Assembly: GCF_030272615.1 (NCBI RefSeq)
Contig: NC_081414.1
Location: 51,799,136-51,863,135 of the forward strand
Direction of reading: 5' to 3'
Source: Cryptomeria japonica
Taxonomy: Eukaryota; Streptophyta; Pinopsida; Cupressales; Cupressaceae
Length of the DNA stretch: 64,000 bases
The notes under the pieces were generated by a model. The model saw only the letters and a program-made list of their open reading frames with translations. It was not told where the DNA came from and searched no databases. Shown piece after piece: positions 13,910-23,602 of this stretch (position 1 is the first letter of the stretch; each line of letters starts with the position of its first letter). The translations under genes were made by a program, and so were the position numbers.

Positions 13910-15568
13910 TGTAACGTCATAAATTGTACGCACTTGCTAAAGCAGTACAATTTAAGACCTAGTTTAGCACCCGCCTTGGCGCAGTTGCATTTTGCATTAC
14001 ATTTCCCCTTTAGCACTTAATTAATCAAATTAATTAGGTCTAAAGGTTCTATTTAATCATCTTCTACATCATAAAGTTGGGCCCTTTCATTAAAGCGTGC
14101 CCCTTTCATTTTATTCCTCCAAGACATCACTTAATCAAAAACCCTAATTAGGCCCTATTTTGAGCTTGGGGGCTTAATTTCGGGGGTCAAAACATCTCGA
14201 AATCACCTGTAACTTCGGGATTCTCTCTAAAATCATCATATCTGACGGCCCTGAAAATTTGGTGAAAAGTTTTCGAGACCGTGGCGCCCGGAGTGCACAC
14301 GGTCCTGGACATTTTTCCCAAAATTTTAGGAGCACGATCCAATCATAAAATAAAGCTTAACCCCAAGAAATTGGCAGGATATTCAATCTCTAGGTCGGCC
14401 AAAAGTTGGAATTAAGACCTAGGGTTTCATACATAAGAGCTCTCTTTCTTCATTTGAAGGGATCGAAATTTTGTTTTCAGGAACCTCATATGCAGCGAAA
14501 GAGCAGATCTTTGAAGACTTCAACAACATTCAGCATCCCTCTATCAAGCATTTATCAATTCCATTCATCCATTTAGGGCTTGGAAGACATTGGAGAACAA
14601 TAGGAGATTACCGACTGAAGATTGGCTTGTACTCCTCCCTTGAGGGTTGGGTATGATTTCATATTGTTTTCATGTCTTTGCATAAGCTTCAATATCTCAT
14701 TTATCCATGCTTTAGATCACTTTGCATCTTGATTTAGAGCATTTACATTATCATTAAAAAGCAATTAGGGTTTACTTTCTAGGTTGCTCTAGTTTGCTTA
14801 CTTGCATTTTAGATCTTGCACACACACAAGGTCTGCACACACATTACTTTTACAATACAATGTGGCTATTCGTGGAGGTGGAAATCACCGAAGTGGGGGT
14901 TTGACTAAGGCAAAACCCTATATAGCCGCCCAAACACCTTTTTCAGATATAAGTGCAGGTTTCGAGACTCGGACGACGCCGCAGATTGTAGATCCGGAAA
15001 AAGCAGGTCGAGACAGCACCCCCTACCAAATTGTAGAGCAGAATACCAGAACCGGGGCATGGGGTGCCCTGGTCCTGTCAAGACAGGGGCACTGGGTGCC
15101 CTTGTCCCTGGGATAGAGGCACTGGGTGCCCTGGTCCTCCTGACAGATAGCATTTCAGACAGTTTTCCGGAGTGCAAAACAGCGGTTTCAGGTGCAGTTT
15201 CAAGTGCAGAATCAGGACAATGGCACCCGCGCCCCTGTCCCAAACATTTCCACTCAGATTTTGACTCCGGGTACGCATTTGCATTCTTGTTTTATCTTGG
15301 TATTTACAGCTTTCCATTGTTTAAGTTCAATTCTGCAATCTTGTTATTAGTTCATACTTGCATTTTAGGGTTAGGAATTGGACTTGCATAATCTTATCTT
15401 TCAATTACAACAAAGGAATAGAAACGCTAATAGGTAGCTCGTGGCTCTCTCTTTCACAAAAAGAAGTAGCCAATTGTGTGATACCTCTAGGCTCTTTCAT
15501 ATTCCGTAATGTGTGACAAGAGGTAGGATTAGGACATGATAACCTAGTCTCGCTTTTTCCCTCACACA
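13910..15568 (+). repeat. 5' LTR of A1
   Basis: The LTR is 1659 bp, starts TGTAACGTCATAAATTG and ends TCCCTCACACA. It matches 20924-22582 with no net indel and only scattered substitutions. It holds a GC-rich CAGGGC-type minisatellite near 15055-15145, a hairpin motif near 14277-14312 and a weak TATA-like CATACATAAGAGC near 14429. Confidence 0.93.
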
Positions 15569-15571
15569 TTT

Positions 15572-15590
15572 TGGTGAACCTGACGTGAAT
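15572..15590 (+). other. Primer-binding site of A1 (tRNA-Trp type)
   Basis: TGGTGAACCTGACGTGAAT lies three bases after the LTR and has one mismatch to the recalled complement of the plant tRNA-Trp 3' end. Confidence 0.75.
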
Positions 15591-15712
15591 CTATCATTGC
15601 TTCTTCTTGCATTGCATTTGTTAGATCTAGATCTAGATTTAGTGTGTTTTCATTTCATTTTCATTAAAAAGAAAAAAAAAAAAGAAAAAAGAAAAAAAAA
15701 GAGTGTGTTTCT

Positions 15713-17287
15713 TTGCATTGTGTGTTTAAATTTCATGCAACTTTTTATTTCAAAATGTCAGACTTTTATTTGCAAAATTTTCATGCTTATGATGATTATT
15801 ATGAGTATAGCCAAGATGAATTAGATGAAGCTTTAGATGAGTTTTTGAACCCTAAGGATGCCAAACCTTCATTTTACCAAAAACTCATAAACCTTGTTAC
15901 TATGCCATTTCGTTGTGATGAGAAAGATAAGTTGAATGAGTCCTCTCAAGGGTACATTCCTATCAACTCTTCCACTAAATCTAGTAACATGGTTGTTTTC
16001 AACAATCCCCTCTATGAGGAGATGTCTCCTTTTGAATCAAAATATAAACCTTTTAATAGATATGATCATGCTTTGTTGGATGATTCTCTTGATGACTTTG
16101 TGGCTTTATCGAAATCTGCTAGGTATATCATTCTTTCTAATGTTCTTTACCGAAGGGGTTATAACGGTCTTCTCCTTCGCTGTCTTAACATATCAGAAAT
16201 CCCTATTGCTCTTGAAGAGGTGCATTCAGGTGCCTATGGGGGGCATTTTGGAGGTAAATCCTTGGTTCAAAGATTACTTCGTATGGGATATTATTGGCAA
16301 ACTATGCAACAGGATTCTTTTTCATTTGTTAAGAAATGTCATCAATGTCAACAACACAATAATTTGATTCATGCTCCTGCCCAAGAACTCCGTTCTCAGG
16401 TAGCTTCTTGGCCTTTCTCTGCATGGGGGTTGGATCTCATCGGTAAAATCTCTCCTCCTTCATCTCAAGGACATGTTTTCATTATAACCACAACAGATTA
16501 CTTTACAAAGTGGGTAGAAGCTGTTCCTCTTCGCTCCACTACAGCTGAAGTGATTTGTCGATTTCTTCTAGAAAACATTATTTCTCGATTTGGGATACCT
16601 TCCACTATAATCTCTGATAATGGGACATCATTTAAGAATAAAGACGTGAAGCAATTCCTCGAGAAATATCATATCAAACATCGATTTTCTACACCATACT
16701 ATCCTCAATCAAATGGTCAAGCCGAATCATCCAATAAAATAATCGAACAAATTCTTCGCAAAACCGTGAATAAGCATGGTAAGGATTGGAGTACTCAGCT
16801 AATCTATGCTCTTTGGGCCTATCGAATGAGTGTATGAATTGCCACGAGAACTACTCCTTATAATCTTGTTTATGGTGCTGATGCTATTATGCCTTTAGAA
16901 TTAGAGATTCCATCACTTAGAGTTTCTCTCAAAGGTATAATAGATGATGACTCCTATAGAGAACAAAGACTTCAACAACTTGAGATGCTTGATGAACAGC
17001 ATATAAATTCTCTTGAGCATATTCAAGGGTATCACAAAACTCTACAACGAAGCTATAATGATAAGGTTATTCAACGTTCCTTCTCAGTGGGTGACTTAGT
17101 GCTCTATGAGAATCAGCGCAATGTGAATGCCTTACCTGAAGAAAAGGGAAAATTCAGTCCTAATTGGCTTGGACCGTATATCGTTATTGAAGATTATGGA
17201 TCAGGTGCTTACAAAATAGCGGATGTAGACGGTACACCTCTTAAAGACCCTATAAACGCTATGCACTTGCGTAGATACTATGCTTAA
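15713..17287 (+). pseudogene. A1 polyprotein remnant: novel N-terminus fused to Ty3/gypsy integrase
   Basis: The frame is 525 codons with one in-frame TGA at 16835-16837, very likely an Arg CGA that lost its C. Residues 1-130 are acidic and not recognised; MSDFYLQNF at codon 15 is another possible start. LYRRGYNGLLLRC near residue 145 is the stretch normally just before integrase. The HHCC zinc-binding region lies at about 168-212. The DDE residues are all present (WGLDLIG near 239, ISDNGTSF near 300, NGQAESSNK near 335). A GPY motif (WLGPYIV) lies near 484, and there is no chromodomain. Normal Tat polyproteins carry gag, protease, RT and two RNases H before this point; here they are absent, so the N-terminus is joined almost directly to integrase. 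Confidence 0.85.
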
Positions 17288-17888
17288 TTCCTCATTCCTT
17301 ATCATTTATCTATTTCCTTTCTTACTTCTTCAAAATTGGATAATATGTTAACATATCTTTGATTAGAGCAAATAGAATTAAATGATGTTTTGTTTAATCT
17401 ATATTGCTTCGTTCCTGACAAGCATGTGTCTTTACTTTATGGTTTGTCTTGAATTCATTTATGTAAATTACAAAAGATTTACATTTTCATTATGTTGACA
17501 TATTATACAATGTTTTTATGTGTTAAGTTGAATCATGTCATGTTGTGTTTAAATTCAAATTAAATCACATTGGTTATATGGTTCGTAGGCTTAATACATA
17601 CTTTCTTCCTTATCATCAATATAGTACTTGATCAAATGTTTTAATTAAGTCACACATGTATCAATTTAATCATGGAGCATTGAGAAATCAATCACATGGA
17701 AATTAAATTCAGAACATACATGTACATCTACCAAATGTATTAACTTTAATCACAATACACATTGTTTAGGCATTAAAGATAACACGTTTGAAACAAAGAA
17801 GCATGTATATATATATATATATGTGTGGATCAATATACAAAGGTAGGTCACTACACATCCAAAATGTGACCTACCCTACATCATAAGA
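17288..17888. other. Noncoding spacer between integrase and PMD gene of A1
   Basis: AT-rich and without coding signal. It holds a short (TA)n run at 17806-17822. It would contain the 3' ends of two convergent transcription units, but I see no clear polyadenylation signal. Confidence 0.6.
17806..17822. repeat. (TA)n microsatellite
   Basis: An uninterrupted TATATA run of about 17 bp. Confidence 0.9.
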
Positions 17889-20344
17889 TCATCTCCTATC
17901 CCTAGGGCTGGTGGCTGGAGAGTGACGACTAGATGCTCCCTCCTGATCCGGCCGTGCAGGTGGACCCATGGGGGTATACCGTGATATAGATCGTGAATGG
18001 CTCTGAGAGGAACTCCTACGATCCCTATCCATAAGGATAGCGCGATACGAGGTAGCCTCGGCCTGAGCTGCTGCTAGATCACACTGTGCTCGCTAAAGGT
18101 CCTCTGATAGAGCCCGCTCTCTCTCCCTCCATATCTCTACCTGTACTCGAAATGGGGAAAACAAATCATCATGCTGACCCGCATTCCCTTGAGGTCTATA
18201 AGCAACCTGTGAGGAACTAGGGATCTGTGCTGTCGTAGAGAAATCTGTCACTGCTTGCTGGATCAAGGAGCGCCACTCCTGCACATTAGCTGTAGCAGTA
18301 GAACAGATTTTGTGTTAGTTCCATTTTATATCATCAAAACATCAATCAATCAATATAAATGTAGTATACCTGGATCTCCCTCACGCCAGTAGGGATCGTG
18401 ATATGGTAGCATCTGTGACTGGGAACTACTAAGCTCCCCACGCTCGAGCGATTTGTGCGCGATAGGTGCAGGTCTCCGTAGCGCCTTGTGTTCCCCCTTT
18501 TGGGGAATAACGAGAGGATCTAAGGCTACGGTATCATCCCCTGAATGGTGAGGAGCTGCATCTGACTCCTCCTCATCATCTCTATCCTCCTCTTCTTCAT
18601 CATCCCCATCCTCATCATCATATCTATCCTCCTCTTCTTCGTCATCCCCATCCTCATCATCATCTCTCTCCTCCTCGTCATCATCCTCGTCCTCCTCCTC
18701 CTCAGCACTAGGCTGATCTCCTATAGGCGGATCAGGACCTCCTACCTCCTCATGATCCTCTACCTCCTCTAGCTCCTCCGGTCTGGATCCCTGATCCTCA
18801 TCTCGATCTCCATGCCTCCATGGACCTGGATGGCCTGTCGGGTGATCTAGTGGAAAGATAGGCCCTGGGTATGATCTCATAAACCAGGAATGATACCTGT
18901 GCTGTGCCTCGGGGTCTGCAGCATAATCAGTGACCACATCCTCATCGGACCCCTCTATATCTATGATCTCGATATCGTCTATCGTCGGTCTCGCTACTGC
19001 TCTGGGTCTGGGAAGGACTCGTGAGTGTCGAGTGTAGATGGGCACATCGGCTGGGACACACTGCTCTAGCCCGAACTGCCTCCGTACTCGATCAAAGTAG
19101 AATGGGACTATGATGTGTGGATATCATCCTCTCAGTAGGCGGTTCCTCTATAGGCATGCTAACTGTCTCTCCATCCCATCCCATCTGTGCATCCGCAGAT
19201 ATGGTCTCCACACGGTCACCTCGGCTGTCAATCTGTCAACTATCACTCTCCAATACAATAGATCTCCAAATCTCCACTCGCTGGTAAGTGGATAAGCAAA
19301 TACCCTAGGTCGCTCACTAGCCGTACTCATCAGATAGCCGACAGGCCTGGTGCATGTAAAGTTCTCAAATATCCACACCTGTAGAAGTGTGCATGTCATC
19401 AAGCTGCAACCCTATCCGAAAACATACTCCTTGAGGTCGTGATAGAGATGTGCGAGCATACTCCGACCCCAGGCATATACTCTCCTGTGTCTCTCCATAG
19501 CCCTGATGCACCATGTGAGACCCCCATGCATGTGTGTACCTCGCCCATTAGGGCAGACAACTAGTGCAATGATGGCTATCATAAGACGTCTCATGAGGGG
19601 CACCTCTCCTTTAGGGTGTAAGAGCCAGCTAACCATGATACGACCTCTCGTCTCGCTCGACATGACTCTCCCTATGCAATATACCTACTCCCTCTGATGA
19701 TCCTCTACTGATCGATCGGTCACATATGTCACGGTAGCTCCTCTGATCGGTAGGCGAAGAATGCGGTACACATCCTCAAGTGTCACCATCATCTCCCCTA
19801 CTGGAAGCTAGAACGTGCATGTATCAGGATCCCATCGCTCCATGAGTGCCATCAGCATCGTGGGATGAAATCGGATGGCCGACATAAGAATCATAGACCA
19901 CAAACCTACTATCGACAATGTGTCTCTCTCTGCCTGAGTAAGTCGGGGAATCTGATCTCGCAAACTATGAAGAATCTGCCCCGCCATGTGCTCTCTCATG
20001 TACGGGAGACCCTGCATCACAAAAACATAACTATAATCAGTACTCAATCATCAAAAATCATTCATGCAAACTGTCGAACATTGTATGCTAACCCTGGCAT
20101 TTCTCCATGGAGCCCTGAAGGGACCATGACGCCCTGAGGGGACCATGGCAACCCACAGGGACCATGGCACCCTGTGTGGGACCCACGGTCAGGTTCCAAG
20201 GCCCGCAAATGATCATAGAAAGTCAAATGCAGAAAATCAAAAGTCAAAGTTCAGTCAACTCACCTCGTCCAGTGGCTCGTCATCGATCACGGCCTGTCGC
20301 ATGATCTCAATCCTCGTGGGACGCTCCGGTCGTCGTGAAGGCAT
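17889..20344 (-). pseudogene. Plant mobile domain (PMD, aminotransferase-like) gene, antisense cargo of A1
   Basis: Three exons fit well: 20344-20264 (27 codons, ends GACGAG/GTGAGT), 20011-18370 (after TGATGCAG, ends GATCCAG/GTATAC) and 18289-17889 (after GCTACAG). The total is 2124 nt, exactly 708 codons to a TGA. PMD features are WDPDTCTF with GEMMVTLEDVYRILRLP (about residues 90-115), the LLQVWIFENF and W-PYL region, and RRQFGLEQCVP. A very acidic Glu/Asp tract follows (near 18540-18710), then a charged, Ser-rich tail. Six premature stops occur (19808, 19685, 19412, 19148, 19124, 18093), five of them TAG, so it is dead or nearly so. PMD proteins are plant-specific; some are host silencing factors (MAIN family) and many sit in transposons. 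Its role here is unknown. It runs opposite to the element's own RNA. Confidence 0.82.
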
Positions 20345-20923
20345 GATGATGGCTATGTGGGCTCTGCTGCAATGAACAGCATTCAGAATCAACAAAGTGA
20401 CAAGTGCAAATGTCACTTTCAAAGGTATATACTTCCATTCTTTTACATTTACTTTCAAAACCCTAATTTTCCTCTATCACTCATTTCATCATAACTTGAG
20501 TTTGGGAGATGCGATTTTCGAACCGTTTGTTGCATAGGAATTGTATTTTCGCTCCCCTACTCTCGGGATGTTCCAAAAGTGCTTTGATGAAGCCTTTTCA
20601 GTGAACATGCCTCATCAATACTCTCTTACACAATTTGTCGTAAGTAAACATGCTACCCTGTTTTACCTCCCTAATAAGCAAGTCGAAACAGGGGGGGCAT
20701 ATAGCTACTCACAAATTTCATCACCTTCCTTAGTAAGCATTAGGTGATTTTGTGATCTAACGTGTGTTTTTTAGGGTGCGGTTCCTAACTGTGTACTGCA
20801 GATACCGCTGGGGGCTTGGTCCGACAACTTATGGATATATCCTTTTTAAAATGATGTTTACTTTCTGTACTTTAGCTTGCATATGCACGTAGTACTCATA
20901 TGACCGCTAAAGTGTGGGCTAAA
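20345..20923 (+). other. 3' noncoding tract of A1 with two purine runs
   Basis: This tract has no coding signal but is clearly similar to the matching part of A2 (29758-30060, reverse strand), which shows the two elements share a 3' end. It contains a purine run GAAACAGGGGGGG at 20685-20697, conserved in A2. It may also be the promoter region of the PMD gene, which starts at its left edge and reads away. Confidence 0.7.
20911..20923 (+). other. Polypurine tract of A1
   Basis: AGTGTGGGCTAAA directly precedes the 3' LTR. The A2 counterpart is ATGGGGGCTAAA. It is the expected plus-strand primer. Confidence 0.65.
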
Positions 20924-22582
20924 TGTAACGTCATAAATTGTACGCACTTGCTAAAGCAGTACAATTTAACACCTAGTTTAGCACCCGCCTTGGCGCAATT
21001 GCATTTTGCATTACATTTCCCCTTTAGCACTTAATTAATCAAATTAATTAGGTCTAAAGGTTCTATTTCATCATCTTCTACATCATAAAGTCGGGCCCTT
21101 TCATTAAAGCGTGCCCCTTTCATTTTATTCCTCCAAGACATCACTTAATCAAAAACCCTAATTAGGCCCTATTCTGAGCTTGGGGGCTTAATTTCGGGGG
21201 TCAAAACATCTCGAAATCACCTGTAACTTCAGGATTCTCTCTAAAATCATCATATCTGACGGCCCTGAAAATTTGGTGAAAAGTTGTTGGGACCGTGGCG
21301 CCCGGAGTGCACACGGTCCCGGACATTTTTCCCGAAATTTTAGGAGTGCGATCCAATCATAAAATAAAGCTTAACCCCAAGAAATTGGCGGGATATTCAA
21401 TCTCTAGGTCGGCCAAAAGTTGGAATTAAGACCTAGGGTTTCATACATAACAACTCTCTTTCTTCATTTGAAGGGATCAGAATTTTGTTTTTAGGAACCT
21501 CATATGCAGCGAAAGAGAAAATCTTTGAAGACTTCAACAACATTCAACATCCCTCTATCAAGCATTTATCAATTCCATTCATCCATTTAGGGTTTGGAAG
21601 ACATTGGAGAGCAATAGGAGATTACCGACTGAAGATTGGCTTGTACTCCTCCCTTGAGGGTTGGGTATGATTTCATATTGTTTTCATGTCTTTGCATAAG
21701 CTTCAATATCTCATTTATCCATGCTTTAGATCACTTTGCATCTTGATTTAGAGCATTTACATTATCATTAAAAAGCAATTAGGGTTTACTTTCTAGGTTG
21801 CTCTAGTTTGCTTACTTGCATTTTAGATCTTGCACACACACAAGGTCTGCACACACATTACTTTTACAATACAACTTGGCTATTCGTGGAGGTGGAAATC
21901 ACTGAAGCGGGGGTTTGACTAAGGCAAAACCCTATATAGCCGCCCAAACACCTTTTTCAGATATAAGTGCAGGTTTCAAGACTTGGACGATGCCGCAGGT
22001 TGCAGATCTGGAAAAAGCAGGTCGAGACAGCACCCCCCACTAGATTGCAGAGCAGAATACCAGGACAGGGGCGTGGGGCACCCTGGTCCTGTCAGGACAG
22101 GGGTGCTGGGCGCCCTGGTCCCTGGGACAGAGGTGCTGGGTGCCCTGGTCCTCCTGACAGACAACATTTCAGACAGTTTTCCAGAGTGTAAAACAACAGT
22201 TTCAGGTGCAGTTTCAGGTGCAGAATCAGAACAGTGGCGCCCCCGCCCCCGTCCCGAACATTTCCACTCAGATTTTGACTCCGGGTATGCATTTTCATTC
22301 TTGTTTTATCTTGGTATTTACAGCTTTCCATTGTTTAAGTTCAATTCTGCAATCTTGTTATTAGTTCATACTTGCATTTTAGGGTTAGGAATTGGACTTG
22401 CATAATCTTATCTTTCAATTACAACAAAGGAATAGAAACCCTAATAGGTAACCCCTGGCTCTCTCTTTCAAAAAAAGAAGTAGCCAATTGTGTGATACCT
22501 CTAGGCTCTTTCATATTCCATAATGTGTGACAAGAGGTAGGATTAGGACATGATAACCTAGTCTCGCTTTTTCCCTCACACA
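20924..22582 (+). repeat. 3' LTR of A1
   Basis: 1659 bp, same ends as the 5' LTR, followed by the GCGGC duplication. It holds a perfect 9-bp hairpin (21289-21297 with 21312-21320) and the CAGGGC minisatellite (about 22064-22158). Confidence 0.93.
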
Positions 22583-23602
22583 GCGGCTATATAGGGTTTT
22601 GCCTTAGTCAAACCCCCGCTTCGGTGATTTCCACCTCCACGAATAGCCAAATTGTATTGTAAAAGTAATGTGTGTGCAGACCTTGTGTGTGTGCAAGATC
22701 TAAAATGCAAGTAAGCAAACTAGAGCAACCTAGAAAGTAAACCCTAGTTGCTTGTTATTGATAATGTAAATGCACTAAATCAAGATGCAAAGTGATCTAA
22801 AGCATGAATAAATGAGATATTGAAGCTTATGCAAAGACATGAAAACAACATGAAATCATACCCAACCCTCAAGGGAGGAGTACAAGCCTATCTTCAGTCA
22901 GTAATCTCCTATTGTTCTTCAATGTCTTCCAAGCCCTAAATGGATGAATGGAATTGATAAATGCTTGATAGAGGGATGTTGAATGTTGTTGAAGTCTTCA
23001 AAGATCTTCTCTTTTGCTGCATATGAGGTTTCTGAAAATAAAAATCTGGTCCCTTCAAATGAAGAAAGAGAGCTCTTATGTATGAAACCCTAGGTCTTAA
23101 TTCCAACTTTTGGCCGACCTAGAGATTGAATATCCCGCCAATTTCTTGGCGTTAAGCTTTATTTTATGATTGGATCGCACTCCTAAAATTTCGAGAAAAA
23201 TGTCCGGGACCGTGTGCACTCCGGGCGCCATGGTCCCAACAAATTTTCACCAAATTTTCAGGGCCGTCAGATATGATGATTTTAGAGAGAATCCCGAAGT
23301 TACAGGTGATTTTGAGATGTTTTGACCCCCGAAATCAAGCCCCCAAGCTCAGAATAGGGCCTAATTAGGGTTTTTGATTAGATGATGTATTGGAGGAATA
23401 AAATGAAAGGGGCACGCTTTAATGAAAGGGCCCGACTTTACGATGTGGAAGATGATGAAATAGAACCTTTAGACCTAATTAATTTGATTAATTAAGTGCT
23501 AAAGGGGAAATACAATGCAAAATGCGACTGCGCCAAGGCGGGTGCTAAACTAGGTGTGAAATTGTACTGCTTTAGCAAGTGCGTACAATTTACAATGCTA
23601 CA
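22583..23602 (-). mobile_element. A0, right fragment: 5' part of its LTR
   Basis: After the GCGGC duplication (22583-22587), 1015 bp continue the A0 LTR exactly where 13909 stopped, ending GCTACA, the reverse complement of an LTR start TGTAGC. At 23603 the tandem array resumes in mid-unit with CATGATTTATC. The matching left end and target duplication of A0 are lost. Confidence 0.9.

Larger units (their letters stand above)
13910..22582 (+). mobile_element. A1: complete LTR element carrying integrase and an antisense PMD gene
   Basis: The element is 8673 bp with two 1659-bp LTRs (TGTAAC...CACACA), flanked by the 5-bp duplication GCGGC (13905-13909 and 22583-22587). It inserted into the LTR of A0 in the opposite orientation. 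Internally it has a tRNA-Trp-type primer site, an ORF with integrase but no gag, protease or RT, a spacer, a PMD pseudogene on the opposite strand, a 3' noncoding tract and a polypurine tract. It is a non-autonomous member of the family shared with A0 and A2. Confidence 0.92.

Noticed and set aside
13127-15712. Giant palindrome (arms near 13.13-13.91 and 14.93-15.71 kb)
   Set aside because: It is explained by A1 having inserted in opposite orientation into the LTR of its relative A0, with TSD GCGGC and exact LTR length after removal.
18350-19045. A separate acidic-protein gene on the minus strand
   Set aside because: The same frame continues from the PMD exon upstream, and a good splice donor and acceptor link it downstream; it is the acidic part of the PMD gene.
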